Origin: Blautia schinkii
Lineage (GTDB): Bacteria > Bacillota > Clostridia > Lachnospirales > Lachnospiraceae
DNA: 64,000 nt
Direction of reading: 5' to 3'
NCBI RefSeq assembly: GCF_013304825.1
Contig: NZ_JAAWUO010000013.1
Coordinates: 1-64,000 of the forward strand
Shown here: one piece after another, positions 51,913 to 62,021 of the stretch
Layout: each line of letters starts with the position of its first letter
Position numbering within the stretch: the first letter of the stretch is position 1
Notes under the pieces: generated by a model
Seen by the model: only the letters and a program-made list of their open reading frames with translations
Database searches by the model: none
Told to the model about the DNA's origin: nothing
Made by a program: the position numbers and the translations under genes

Positions 51913-54183
51913 ATGAAAAACAAAAAAAGAAACTGGATGAAACAATTACTTTGTATTTTTCTTATGGTAATTCTTATATTTCCTGAAAATACAAATATCA
52001 TTCAGGCAGCAAGCAAATTTCCTCTGAGCAGCAAAAATATTCAGCTCTCCAAAGAAAATACTGTATTCACCGGAAAAAAGCAAAAACCCAAAGTAATCGT
52101 CAAATACAAAAATCGTGTTTTAAAACAGGGAAAAGATTATGCCCTGAAATATAAAGGTGACTTTTCCAAAGTCGGAAAACACGAACTAACCATTGTTGGA
52201 ACCGGTGCCTACCGGGGAACTATTCACAAATTTTATACAATTAATCCAAAATCCGTAGAAATACAAAGCATCACTCCATCTAAAAAGAACGCAGAATTGT
52301 CTGTTTCATGGAAAAAAAGTGCTATCCCCAATACCTATTATCAGCTTTCGTATTCATCAAATTCTAAAATGAAAAATGCTAAAATACTAACCGTTAAAAA
52401 TCGAACAAAAGTGTCAATCTCAAAATTAAAATTTAACACTGTTTATTATACTAAAGTCCGTACATATATAATTACAAACGGAAAAAAATATTACTCCATA
52501 TGGTCCCACATAAAAAGCCGACGAACCAGAAAAAAAGTTATAATTGCACCACCTTCTGTACCGACAAACACTCCAGCACCTACCGCTACTCCTATACCGA
52601 CAAACACTCCAGCACCTACCGCTACTCCTATACCGACAAACACTCCAGCACCTACCGCTACTCCTATACCGACAAATACACCAACACCTACCGCTACTCC
52701 TGTACCGACAAATACACCAACACCTACCGCTACTCCAACCCCTAAACCAGTTTTTAAATTTATTGAAGGTTCAGAGAGTATGTCTGTTAATGCAGGAAGA
52801 TTTTTTACCATTCAGACTTCTATTCCTGCTAAAGAAATGACTATTTCAAACACCGATGCTATTCAGCTATATAAGAAATACTCTTCTGATTTTTATAGTT
52901 TTTATGCTTCTGAACCAGGAAATGTAACCATCACATTTAAAGATCGCTATGATCAAACTATACAGGCTAATGTACAGGTAACTCAAAAAATGGAGGAGAA
53001 AGGAAAAGGAGATGTAACTATAACAAGTACAGGTACTGATTCTACACTTCCCCTTCCTGAAATAGAACGAATCAGCTATGGTTCTTATGGTATTGCTGTT
53101 TATTTTTCAAATAGTTTTGAAATAACAGATCCTTATGAGGGTTGTGAAGTTCAAATCAGCAAAGAAAAAGATTTCGCAACAAAATATCATATAAAAGAAG
53201 ATCACACAAATAACTATCTTGCTGATGATGACAGATATCGATATGGATATACTTATATAACTTTTAATGAAAAAAAAGGCACCACCTATTATATTCGCAC
53301 CCGTACATACAAAATTCAGAATAATAAAAAAATCACAGGTCCTTGGACCGCTATACAACAAGTCGATATTTCTTCTGGCCAAAAGCTTTCAAGAAAACCT
53401 AAATACTCATATGAACTATATTATCTGGATAAAAATGTATCAGATCTGTACACCGGATACAACAGAATTGTATACATAAAAACAGATAATCCTGATCCTG
53501 ACACAATTTCTATTTCCAGTGATAACGGCTCTCCTTATTCCGGAGCAAGTAACTGGAGAGATTTTAACGATGACATCACATTTTTACTGAAAAGTGATGA
53601 AAGTTCCCGTTTACAGAAAGTAGAAGGCGGTTATGTAACAGGATGGGAATTTTCAAAATCTGGTACATCCAAACTAGAAATCAGAGAATCTTCTTTAGAT
53701 GGTTATACTGTTGCCGGAACAGCAACTGTTCATGTACAAGATTCCAATACAGCAAAATCAAACTGGATGAAAGATATTATTTCTAAAGTTACAACAGAAG
53801 AAATGACTCCTTTTGAAAAGATGGATGCCATTTGCCAATACCTCCGTATGAAGTTTAATTACCTGTTAAACGACGGAAAACAAATATTAGATCTAGCGGC
53901 AGCTCCAAATGAGCCATACTGGACTACCTACCACTGGGATTCCATGCTCTCTCCAGCTGCTCTTTGCGACTTTGCAAAATTAATCGGTGGATTCGACGAT
54001 ATTCATAACTGCTACTACGATGCAGAAAATTGGTCGTATATGCATCCTAACGCCCGATTAACAATTGGTAATGAAACTCGATATTTCTCAGCGTGCCCGC
54101 TTACAGAAACCGGATATGTTGCAAAAGTGAACAAAATCGACTTTTCTCATACAGAAAATTTTGCTAAAATAACTCTTTCTTAA
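51913..54183 (+). CDS. Secreted protein with Pro/Thr repeat linker and transglutaminase-like C-terminus
   Basis: A 756-residue protein. The signal peptide (WMKQLLCIFLMVILIFP) is cut near the AAS that follows. An Ig-like part (NIQLSKENTVFTGKKQKPKV) and a fibronectin-like part come next. A linker of five 12-residue PTNTPAPTATPI units follows, then a beta-rich domain and a second fibronectin-like one. The end has MTPFEKMDAICQYLRMKFNY and SPAALCDFAKLIGGF, which resemble the start and catalytic Cys helix of transglutaminase-like folds, with later His/Asp candidates. No sortase signal. It may act on wall or matrix proteins; this is inferred. The start has GGAGTGACTACGT before it. Confidence 0.75.
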   Translation: MKNKKRNWMKQLLCIFLMVILIFPENTNIIQAASKFPLSSKNIQLSKENTVFTGKKQKPKVIVKYKNRVLKQGKDYALKYKGDFSKVGKHELTIVGTGAYRGTIHKFYTINPKSVEIQSITPSKKNAELSVSWKKSAIPNTYYQLSYSSNSKMKNAKILTVKNRTKVSISKLKFNTVYYTKVRTYIITNGKKYYSIWSHIKSRRTRKKVIIAPPSVPTNTPAPTATPIPTNTPAPTATPIPTNTPAPTATPIPTNTPTPTATPVPTNTPTPTATPTPKPVFKFIEGSESMSVNAGRFFTIQTSIPAKEMTISNTDAIQLYKKYSSDFYSFYASEPGNVTITFKDRYDQTIQANVQVTQKMEEKGKGDVTITSTGTDSTLPLPEIERISYGSYGIAVYFSNSFEITDPYEGCEVQISKEKDFATKYHIKEDHTNNYLADDDRYRYGYTYITFNEKKGTTYYIRTRTYKIQNNKKITGPWTAIQQVDISSGQKLSRKPKYSYELYYLDKNVSDLYTGYNRIVYIKTDNPDPDTISISSDNGSPYSGASNWRDFNDDITFLLKSDESSRLQKVEGGYVTGWEFSKSGTSKLEIRESSLDGYTVAGTATVHVQDSNTAKSNWMKDIISKVTTEEMTPFEKMDAICQYLRMKFNYLLNDGKQILDLAAAPNEPYWTTYHWDSMLSPAALCDFAKLIGGFDDIHNCYYDAENWSYMHPNARLTIGNETRYFSACPLTETGYVAKVNKIDFSHTENFAKITLS
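52561..52740 (+). repeat. 36-bp tandem repeat, five copies
   Basis: Units start at 52561, 52597, 52633, 52669 and 52705, each beginning CCGACAAA and ending CTACTCC plus a few bases. The first three are identical; the last two differ at several sites (CACCAACACC in place of CTCCAGCACC). They encode the Pro/Thr-rich linker and are likely to vary in number between strains. Confidence 0.92.
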
Positions 54184-54209
54184 ATAAAACAAACAACTAT
54201 TCATAAACA

Positions 54210-54258
54210 AAACACCCTCAATATTAATTGTACTGTAATATATGAGGGTGTTTTTGTT
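54210..54258 (+). terminator. Terminator after the transglutaminase-like gene
   Basis: AACACCCTCAATATTA pairs with TAATATATGAGGGTGTT and is followed by TTTTGTTT, 25 bases past the stop. Confidence 0.85.
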
Positions 54259-54340
54259 TCCTTACCGGATAATCCTAAGCTGCACATTTCCAAAGCCTTT
54301 AACACATTCCCGCATATATATTCCTTACAGATTTATTCTA

Positions 54341-55213
54341 TCAAATAAATTTCTTGAAAAACTCACACTCATCATCATTGCATCTCTTCGCATCCTCAGA
54401 CTTCATATTAAGATGAAAAACATGCATCAGTTTCTCATCTGCGCTGCTGTATTCGTGAAGTTCGCAGATCACATTTTTCTCTTTCAGTTTCTCATACATA
54501 TATGGTGCCTGTTCGCGGAGGAAGTCGCCTTCTGCTGTCATAACATATGCAGGCGGGAATTTCTCTGTTATATGTAAATCAGAAGATATCCTTCTTAATT
54601 CTTCCGGAGTTCCTTTTTCCGGAAGATACTCCTCCATAAGCTGCCTGGTCATATCACTGGTATCCTCCATGTTATACTGACCGCAGTTTAAGGCCACAGC
54701 CTTTATCTTAAGGCCTTCAGGTACCTGGAAATCATATTCTTTTGCATACTCCTCATTCGTGCAGATATCTGCATACAGCGAAAGGATCTGTCCACCAGCT
54801 GAATCGCCCACTGCAAAAAGATTCTCCACGTCCATGCCATATTTATCTTTATTATCAAGAATCCATGCAAAAACACTGTTCGTATCTTCCACAGGTGCCG
54901 GAAACTGATACTCCGGTGCCAGCCGATAAGTGAAATTAACCACTGCAAAGCCTCTCTGTGCAAGACTCATGCAATAATACTGATACAGCTCTTTATCACC
55001 ATATACCCAACCGCCACCATGTACGCTGACAATCACCGGAAGACTTCCCTCTGTATCCTTCGGACGATACACATCCAGTACCTGCATGGCAGAATCTTTT
55101 CCATAAGCAATATCTTTATATCGGATCACATCATCCGGAGCCGTCAGACCTGCATCGCGGATATCATCACCTTTTTTGAATTCCCGCCTTATTATGCTGC
55201 TCATTTTTTCCAT
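54341..55213 (-). CDS. Alpha/beta hydrolase, esterase/lipase (HSL-like)
   Basis: A 290-residue enzyme. It has the oxyanion motif VHGGGWVYGD, the nucleophile elbow AVGDSAGGQ, then Asp and His candidates in AEGDFLREQAPY and LMHVFHL. This layout fits the carboxylesterase/hormone-sensitive lipase group. No signal peptide, so cytoplasmic. Substrate is not visible; removal of acetyl groups from sugars would suit the galactosidase gene that follows in the same direction upstream, but this is guesswork. Confidence 0.85.
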   Translation of the reverse strand: MEKMSSIIRREFKKGDDIRDAGLTAPDDVIRYKDIAYGKDSAMQVLDVYRPKDTEGSLPVIVSVHGGGWVYGDKELYQYYCMSLAQRGFAVVNFTYRLAPEYQFPAPVEDTNSVFAWILDNKDKYGMDVENLFAVGDSAGGQILSLYADICTNEEYAKEYDFQVPEGLKIKAVALNCGQYNMEDTSDMTRQLMEEYLPEKGTPEELRRISSDLHITEKFPPAYVMTAEGDFLREQAPYMYEKLKEKNVICELHEYSSADEKLMHVFHLNMKSEDAKRCNDDECEFFKKFI

Positions 55214-55382
55214 TCCATAACACCCCTTTCATTTTTTTACTCCAGTATAGCACAAGAAACCCCTATCATGTACACAAAAAGGGAGCTTGCGCCCCCTTTT
55301 CCTAATATTATTAATTGCTGTCCAATTTGTGACTTTCTCCCTGGAAAACCCGCAAAATATTCCCTGTAAACGCTAACTGTTA

Positions 55383-57398
55383 CTATGCCTCAACAATCCG
55401 CATATCCCAGGCAGAAATCTTCAGCTCTTCACCAGATTTAATTTCCTCACCGGAAATCACATCTTCTCCATCATCGTACTTATAAGTAACTTCCTGTTCC
55501 TCTGCAGAATAATTCAGGAAATACCGGACAGTTTTTCCAAAATCATTTGTTCCTTCACGTACGATTACCGGATAACTGTAACCAGATAATTCAACACCTG
55601 CACTTCCAAGAGCACCTTTTATCACTTTATAAAGAGTATTATCATCTGTCATACACCCCAGATAATAAGCAGTACCTTCACCATATTTATTTCGGGTTAT
55701 AGCCGCATAATCCTTCCAGTTGTAATGATCATATCCTGCAAGCACTTCTGCTCCTTCTGGTTTGAGAAGTTCCATAAAGGCCCTTGCTCCTTCACCATCT
55801 GCCGAGTCCGCACCATATAGTTTTCCTGACAGCTTCACCTCCCTTGGAAACGTGAACTGATTATAACTTATACCCAGCGCAGCCTTAAGCATATGCGGCT
55901 GTGCATCCGCATGGACCTTCACATTCTCATTGGCAAAACCGCTCTTAAATGTCACAACCAGAGTACCGCCGTCTTTCACATATTGATTCAGTCTCTCCAA
56001 AGTGCTGTCAGGTGCAGCATAAAGCGCAGGTACAAAAATCGCCTTATATTCAGAAAGATTCTCAGATTCCGGCCATACAAAATCACACTCTACATTCATC
56101 CGATACAGCGCATCATAGATCCAGCGCACCACATCATTGTAGCGGATCTCACCATTATCCCCGGACGTCGCCTGGATACCAAACCAGTTCAGCGCAGTCA
56201 GCGCCTCGTTGCTCACCATCACTGCCACTTTATTTTTCTTCCTGAGATTCACCAGATGGCTGCCTTTTTCCTGAAATTCTTTTCCAATGATACAAGCCTC
56301 CCGGTAAGTATCATTCTCCGCAAAATCATGGCTGAGAAGGCCCTTCCAGTATGTCTCAAATGAATTATGGATAGAATGCCAGTGCCAGTACATCACACTA
56401 TTAGCCCCGGATGCCAGATGGCTGTACGCACAGAGCCGAAGCTGTCCTTTATACGGTGTCCAGCACGGAAATCCCTGCGCCTGGGTTTCCATCACCAGAT
56501 AATTATCATGCTTCAGACTGCGGATCATATCCCCGCCAAAAGCAATCTCCGCTCCTGTCAGATCGTCCTGTGACGGATGGTAAATATCTGTTGCAGCAAC
56601 AGTCAGGGCCTGTGATGCATGAAGATGGTTCACATCCGGCTGCACCCCGTAGGAATAACCTCTCCATTCAAAATCCAGATTATTGGTAATAAACTGATCT
56701 TCTCTCTTATACTCACTGACGATCCCAACCTGCCAGCTTAAGAATTTATCCACCAGAGTCCTCTGGAATTTCTCAAACTCTGCTCCCAGACTGCCGTTGA
56801 TGGTTCCTCTTACATCCGGAAAATCCTCCCATGCATCGACCCGGTTGCTCCAGTAATCCAGCCCGAATTCATGGTTCATGGCATCCAGATCATCATGAAA
56901 TTTTTCTCTTAAATATTTCACAAAAGCCAGCTGCACATTTTTGCCTGCTGTGCCGTAATATTTTGTCTCATTATCCACCTGAAAACCTATGACACATTTC
57001 TTGTGTGCACTGAGCTCCATCAGCTTGCGGATCACACGCTCTGCATAAAAAAGATACACCGGATTGGTAATGTCCATGATCTGTCTTGCACCATAGATCC
57101 CTGCGCCTTTTTTCGTTGTGGCAATCACATCCGGGTGAGCTTTCACCATCCACGCAGGCACTGCATACGTAGGCGTTCCGATGATCACATTGATCCCTGC
57201 TTCCTCCATGGCATCCATCACACGCTCCACATGAGAAAAATCAAACACACCTTCCTGCGGCTCACAGGTACTCCACGTAGACTCCGCAATACGCACCGTA
57301 TTGATCCCCGCTTTTTTCATCATCTCTATATCTTTATCAAGTCTGTCGTACGGCATGTATTCATCATAATAAGCCGCCCCAAAAAGAAGTTCTTTCAT
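55383..57398 (-). CDS. Beta-galactosidase, GH42 family
   Basis: A 671-residue GH42 enzyme. The N-terminal barrel starts FGAAYYDEYMPYDRLDKDI, with RIAESTWSTCEPQEG. The acid/base Glu is in GFQVDNETKYYGT, the nucleophile in VMETQAQG, and SVMYWHWHS lies nearby. A trimerisation domain and a small C-terminal beta domain follow. It lacks a signal peptide and so acts on imported galactosides. No transporter is next to it. It reads in the same direction as the esterase gene, with 170 bases between. Confidence 0.95.
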   Translation of the reverse strand: MKELLFGAAYYDEYMPYDRLDKDIEMMKKAGINTVRIAESTWSTCEPQEGVFDFSHVERVMDAMEEAGINVIIGTPTYAVPAWMVKAHPDVIATTKKGAGIYGARQIMDITNPVYLFYAERVIRKLMELSAHKKCVIGFQVDNETKYYGTAGKNVQLAFVKYLREKFHDDLDAMNHEFGLDYWSNRVDAWEDFPDVRGTINGSLGAEFEKFQRTLVDKFLSWQVGIVSEYKREDQFITNNLDFEWRGYSYGVQPDVNHLHASQALTVAATDIYHPSQDDLTGAEIAFGGDMIRSLKHDNYLVMETQAQGFPCWTPYKGQLRLCAYSHLASGANSVMYWHWHSIHNSFETYWKGLLSHDFAENDTYREACIIGKEFQEKGSHLVNLRKKNKVAVMVSNEALTALNWFGIQATSGDNGEIRYNDVVRWIYDALYRMNVECDFVWPESENLSEYKAIFVPALYAAPDSTLERLNQYVKDGGTLVVTFKSGFANENVKVHADAQPHMLKAALGISYNQFTFPREVKLSGKLYGADSADGEGARAFMELLKPEGAEVLAGYDHYNWKDYAAITRNKYGEGTAYYLGCMTDDNTLYKVIKGALGSAGVELSGYSYPVIVREGTNDFGKTVRYFLNYSAEEQEVTYKYDDGEDVISGEEIKSGEELKISAWDMRIVEA

Positions 57399-57534
57399 CT
57401 CTGCCTCCCACTGTATATTTTAATAATCCTATCTTAGCAGAAATTTCCTGCACAGAATATCATTTATTCAATATGATTATCATTTATCCCATATTATTAT
57501 CACTTGCCCTGAAAAATCCCCAATATCCTTATAA

Positions 57535-57588
57535 AAAAACCACCCTTTTCTTCCATGCCAAAACATGAGAAAAGAGCGGTTCCTGTTT
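57535..57588 (-). terminator. Terminator of the class V aminotransferase-fold gene
   Basis: On the minus strand ACCGCTCTTTTCTCATG pairs with CATGGAAGAAAAGGGTGGT around TTTTGG, followed by TTTTTT. It lies 30-80 bases past the stop. Confidence 0.85.
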
Positions 57589-57614
57589 CATTTTTTACAA
57601 AAACTTATTCTGTT

Positions 57615-58910
57615 TTATTTACCTTCAGCAATATCCTTAGTGATCTTCAGGAATTTATCAATATCATCTGTTCCATGGCAGTGAAGCGGGGAAACACGAA
57701 GTGCACCTTCAAGTCCAAGAGTCTCTACGATACGTTTGGAATATGGGCTGCTCTTAACACGCTCGAACAGCGTAACACCATGCTCCAGATATCTTCTTGC
57801 ACACTCTGCGTACTCAATCCCCTCGATACCCATAGCAACGATAAGATCTTTGTATGTAAGATCCTCCATATCAACATAAACCTGAACTCCCGGAATATGA
57901 CGAAGCCCCGGAACCTTATCGGTACCTTCCAGCATACGGTACAGAAGTGCTCTCTCCTGAAGATGAATGTGATTCATACCCTCAACAAAAAGCTCACGCT
58001 TATTATATTTCTGTGCAGAATCTCCCAGGAAATGCTTACCGATGCTGCAAACATACTCAATAACAGCCATCATAGCCGCAAAGTTAGCCGGAGCCGGTGT
58101 ACCAAGAGCCCATACATTATCATCCTTGCAGGTCAGTTTGATATGTGGCATTACAGCAACACGGTCAGAAACATAAGCATAACCGCAGCCACGAACACCA
58201 AAGAACTTATATGGTGCAAAGTTGCAGACATCCACATCCCAGTCCTCAACATCAATCACTGCATGAGGCGCATGCTGAACTGCATCACTGACAACATAAA
58301 TATCCGGGTTGATCTCTTTCGCACGACGTGCGATCTCCTTGATATCCATGATATTACCGGAAATATTGGAAGCAGCCATAATACTGAGAAGAACAGTATC
58401 CTTATCCACATACTTCATGATCTCATCCGGATCAAGACCACCGGTTACCTTATTAGCCGGAACCTCACGGAACTCTCTGCCGGTCTTTTTACAGTAATAC
58501 TCAACCGCATCATGAGCAGACGGATGCTCCAGAGCAGAAGTAACCGCATTCTTACCCCAGTCAACACCTTCCATGATCGTACCAACTGCATGGAACATGG
58601 TCTGGGAAGCAGTCAGCTCAGTGATAAGAGCACCACTCTTTGCACCAAAAACAACCTCAAGGATCTCCTTAGTACCATTCTTAACATAATCTGCCAGATC
58701 AAAACCTCTGCCGCGGGCACGCTCCGGACAATCCGGGAACTCCTCGATAGCAGCCTTAGCCTCAACAGCTTTCTTAAGTCTCAGAGAACCACCAGAGTTC
58801 TCAAAGAAAAGTCTCGCACCATACTGCGGATCCTTATCTGCATAATAAAACTGAGACTTCAGCTTCTTCTGATATGTATCTGAAAACAAAACGCCATGAT
58901 TAAATTCCAT
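57615..58910 (-). CDS. Class V aminotransferase-fold PLP enzyme (cysteine desulfurase-like)
   Basis: A 431-residue PLP enzyme. It has LFFENSGGSLRL near the start, TASQTMFHAVGTI for the phosphate, SALEHPSAHDAVEY, SDAVQHAPH with the pyridine-binding Asp, and FAPYKFFGVRG with the Schiff-base Lys. The pattern fits the SufS/NifS relatives with a longer N-terminus, but no Fe-S assembly gene is near. Substrate unknown; desulfurase, isopenicillin-epimerase-like or lyase activity are all possible. Confidence 0.8.
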   Translation of the reverse strand: MEFNHGVLFSDTYQKKLKSQFYYADKDPQYGARLFFENSGGSLRLKKAVEAKAAIEEFPDCPERARGRGFDLADYVKNGTKEILEVVFGAKSGALITELTASQTMFHAVGTIMEGVDWGKNAVTSALEHPSAHDAVEYYCKKTGREFREVPANKVTGGLDPDEIMKYVDKDTVLLSIMAASNISGNIMDIKEIARRAKEINPDIYVVSDAVQHAPHAVIDVEDWDVDVCNFAPYKFFGVRGCGYAYVSDRVAVMPHIKLTCKDDNVWALGTPAPANFAAMMAVIEYVCSIGKHFLGDSAQKYNKRELFVEGMNHIHLQERALLYRMLEGTDKVPGLRHIPGVQVYVDMEDLTYKDLIVAMGIEGIEYAECARRYLEHGVTLFERVKSSPYSKRIVETLGLEGALRVSPLHCHGTDDIDKFLKITKDIAEGK

Positions 58911-59349
58911 AATAATATCCTCTCCTTCATCACATAAGCCCCGGCAACCCGGACAGCCAGCTATTCATGAACACTCTCATTTCATACGACCGTGTTCATT
59001 ATATATCTCTCATCAGAAGATAGCATAACACATTTATAAATAGTTATAAAATGAATAATATAACTGTATTATATTAATATTGTTTATATTTTAACACAGC
59101 ATAGCAACTCTGTAATACCGTCAAAAAGCAATATGCACTTTTTACATAACCACGAGCATTACAAGTCTGCTTCTTCATATCGTTTCCTTATATCTCATCA
59201 CATCCCCCACCTGTCATCCCAGGCATCCAGCTAAGCACTGATAGCTCATCCAACTCCCGAGCAGCCACACTACCCTACCGCCCTGAAAAGCCAGCCCCCG
59301 ACGAAGCCCCAGCGACAGGCAGCACACGCCTCACGGGCGTCCCTTTTCA
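58911..59349. other. Gene-free interval, AT-rich then GC-rich
   Basis: 58980-59110 is strongly AT-rich, as expected of the promoter of the PLP enzyme. 59200-59345 becomes GC-rich with many short GC motifs and no credible reading frame. It resembles the composition of the element at 15701 but no shared long sequence was noticed. Confidence 0.5.
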
Positions 59350-59395
59350 CCAAAAAAAGCCGAACCAGCCACATCCCGCAGCCAGTTCAGCTCAA
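59350..59395 (-). terminator. Terminator of the YczE-type gene
   Basis: On the minus strand GCTGAACTGGCTGC pairs (with wobbles) with GTGGCTGGTTCGGC, then TTTTTTT. Confidence 0.7.
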
Positions 59396-59412
59396 CCCAT
59401 ACAACTACAAAC

Positions 59413-60054
59413 TCACTCACCATCAACCCAGGCAAGCAGCTTCCCGGTAAAAACCCTATTAAAGAAATGGATCACCGGTCCCAGCCCAAAAGCCGTCACC
59501 AGTGTACCAATACCCACAACACCGCCAGTCAGATAGCAGATCAGCGCACAAAGCACATCATTGGACATCCTGTGCCAGAAATAAGGAATCTTCGGCCATC
59601 TCTCTGTCATGATCAGGGAAAGACTATCATAAGGTGCAACTCCCTCATCCGGCATCTGATACATAGACAAGCCCAGACAACAGATCACAACACCCACACA
59701 CAGTGCCACCAAACGCACCGGCAGTGCCACAAGCTCCAATCCAAACACACCTGTATAAATATTATAAAAGAACGTAGTAATATAAGCCAGGCACACCGCA
59801 TTCACAATAGTTCCAATTCCCAGGAATCTTCTGCCAAAAGCAATCTCAATGATCAATAACACGATATTTACAATCAGCTGAAAGTTACCATAAGCCATAC
59901 CAAGCGTATCTGCAACCGCCATATTCATTCCACTGAACGGATCCGTTCCAAGCCCGGCCAGCTTGAAAATTCCAATCCCCATACCTGCAAAAACATTTCC
60001 GATACACATGATCAGAACATGCTTCCAGTTAATGTTCTTCAAATACTCCCCCAT
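59413..60054 (-). CDS. YczE/YitT-type membrane protein (DUF6198)
   Basis: A 213-residue integral membrane protein with five to six helices. It has GNVFAGMGIGIFKLAGLGTDPFSGMN near the start, which is the family mark, and GVAPYDSLSLIMTER in the middle. Function unknown; related Bacillus YczE affects surfactin production, which does not translate to here. It reads opposite to the AGCS gene. The 280-bp gap to it holds the two promoters but no gene. Confidence 0.75.
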   Translation of the reverse strand: MGEYLKNINWKHVLIMCIGNVFAGMGIGIFKLAGLGTDPFSGMNMAVADTLGMAYGNFQLIVNIVLLIIEIAFGRRFLGIGTIVNAVCLAYITTFFYNIYTGVFGLELVALPVRLVALCVGVVICCLGLSMYQMPDEGVAPYDSLSLIMTERWPKIPYFWHRMSNDVLCALICYLTGGVVGIGTLVTAFGLGPVIHFFNRVFTGKLLAWVDGE

Positions 60055-60446
60055 AAACCTTCTACCTCATCCTCTCTGAAAATATTGTCAGGCAGATATC
60101 CACGATCCACCTTCACTGCGCAGGATCCATACCAGATAATACCTTAATAACCAGCCTGCTGCAACGCTTATATTCTATCACACCACCTCACCCCTGTAAA
60201 ACACAAAACCCCAAGAAACAACAAAAAGCAACAAGAAAAGGCATCTAGCAAATCAGGTCAGTATAAATACCCCAAAATCCCGATTATATATCGATTAATT
60301 TTTCTAATAAATGCAATTTTTTTAAAAAACCCATTGAAATCCATCAATTCATGTGATAACCTGTGTTACAGTGTATTTCTACACAGAACGAATGACCGCC
60401 ACTACCGCACACAAAAGGTTCTGGCAGCATTCAAAAATAAAAAAAC

Positions 60447-60533
60447 TCAGGAGAGTCTCTTCAAATCAAAAGGGAAGAGCGCCGAAGGTGTACGCAGCAC
60501 ACAAAATGCTGTAAATCTCTCAGGCAAAAGGAT
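60447..60533 (+). promoter_or_regulatory. Glycine riboswitch, single aptamer
   Basis: GGAGAG (60450-60455) opens P1, GCGCCGAAGGTGTACGC gives the conserved core, and CTCTCAGGCAAAAGGA (60516-60531) closes it. All are diagnostic of glycine aptamers. Only one aptamer is seen; the 100 bases before it do not repeat the motif. The aptamer ends about 14 bases before the start codon and close to the GGATGGAGGAAAG binding site, so control of translation is more likely than of termination. Confidence 0.9.
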
Positions 60534-60546
60534 GGAGGAAAGAGTA

Positions 60547-61959
60547 ATGTTTACACAAATCAACAACTTTATCACATGGTTTGACGGAGTCGTTTGGGGA
60601 CTTCCGCTGATCATTCTGATCCTGTTCACAGGAATTCTGTTAACCTCTCGGTTAGGTCTTTTACAGGTAAGGCACCTCGGAAAGGCACTGAAATTCATGG
60701 TAAAAAATGAAGAAGGCGGCGATGGTGAGGTCACAAGCTTCGGAGCTCTGTGTACTGCGCTTTCAGCAACCATCGGAACCGGAAATATCGTAGGTGTCGC
60801 AACTGCTATCGCAGCCGGCGGACCAGGAGCACTTTTCTGGATGATCGTAGCCGCATTCTTCGGAATGGCAACCAAATACGCAGAAGGACTTCTGGCTATC
60901 AAGTACCGTACCATTGACAAAGAGGGCCACGTTCTCGGCGGACCATTCTACTACATCGAAAACGGTATGGGAAAACAGTGGAGGTGGCTTGCCAAGATCT
61001 TCGCATTTTTCGGAGCAGGTGTGGGACTTTTCGGTATCGGAACCTTTACACAGGTAAACGGTATCGCATCTGCAGTTACCAATTTCTTTGACCCGGATAA
61101 AGCACACACAGTAGCACTTTTCGGAAATACATATTCCTGGGCAACTGTAGTCGCATGTCTGATACTTACCGTATGTGTAGGACTTGTCGTTCTCGGCGGA
61201 ATCAAGAGGATCGCAAAGGTATCCCAGGTCGTTGTACCGTTTATGGCAGTTCTCTATGTTGTACTGGCACTGATCATCGTGATCACAAACATCACTGCAG
61301 TTCCTGCAGCGATCGTAACTATCGTAAAATCTGCTTTCACAGGAAGCGCACTTGCAGGTGGCGCAATGGGAACCATGGTCGTAGCTATGCAGAAGGGTAT
61401 CGCCCGCGGTATCTTCTCCAATGAGTCCGGTCTTGGTAGTGCCCCGATCGCAGCCGCTGCAGCTCAGACAAAGGAGCCGGTACGTCAGGGTCTTGTATCC
61501 ATGACAGGTACATTCATTGATACTATCGTTATCTGTACAATGACAGGTCTTTCCATCGTCATTACAGAAACATGGAACACAGGTCTTGAGGGTGTTGCCA
61601 TCACAACAGCCGCATTCCAGAAAGGACTTCCTTTCCCGCCGGTTGTAGCATCCTTCTCACTGATGCTGTGCCTGGTATTCTTCGCATTCACAACAATCCT
61701 CGGATGGGATTACTACGGTGAAAGATGTCTGGAATACCTGTTCAACAGAAACAAAGCCGCAGTTACAACATACCGCTGGCTGTACATCATCTGCGTATTC
61801 ATCGGACCATATATGACTGTAGCAGCTGTATGGAACATCGCAGATATCTTCAATGCCCTGATGGCATTCCCGAACCTGATCGCTCTTCTTGCCCTGAGCG
61901 GTGTGGTTGTGAAGGAAACTAAGGATTTCTTCAAAAGACATAAAAATTACGAATTCTGA
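60547..61959 (+). CDS. AGCS-family sodium:alanine/glycine symporter
   Basis: About 470 residues with a start at MFTQINNFITWF. A longer frame to 60334 would translate the riboswitch and is rejected. It has the family segments GALCTALSATIGTGNIVGVATAI, AAFFGMATKYAEG, and RGIFSNESGLGSAPIAAAAA, and about ten membrane helices. It imports alanine or glycine with sodium. The glycine riboswitch makes glycine the probable substrate and suggests that it is made when glycine is plentiful. Confidence 0.93.
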   Translation: MFTQINNFITWFDGVVWGLPLIILILFTGILLTSRLGLLQVRHLGKALKFMVKNEEGGDGEVTSFGALCTALSATIGTGNIVGVATAIAAGGPGALFWMIVAAFFGMATKYAEGLLAIKYRTIDKEGHVLGGPFYYIENGMGKQWRWLAKIFAFFGAGVGLFGIGTFTQVNGIASAVTNFFDPDKAHTVALFGNTYSWATVVACLILTVCVGLVVLGGIKRIAKVSQVVVPFMAVLYVVLALIIVITNITAVPAAIVTIVKSAFTGSALAGGAMGTMVVAMQKGIARGIFSNESGLGSAPIAAAAAQTKEPVRQGLVSMTGTFIDTIVICTMTGLSIVITETWNTGLEGVAITTAAFQKGLPFPPVVASFSLMLCLVFFAFTTILGWDYYGERCLEYLFNRNKAAVTTYRWLYIICVFIGPYMTVAAVWNIADIFNALMAFPNLIALLALSGVVVKETKDFFKRHKNYEF

Positions 61960-62021
61960 TCCCAAATATCGTAATCAAATGTAAGCACGCACAAACCCAT
62001 AATAATCCCCTAATATCATAC

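Noticed and set aside
60334-60546. N-terminal extension of the AGCS symporter
   Set aside because: It would translate the glycine riboswitch; the ATG at 60547 has a proper binding site and family length.
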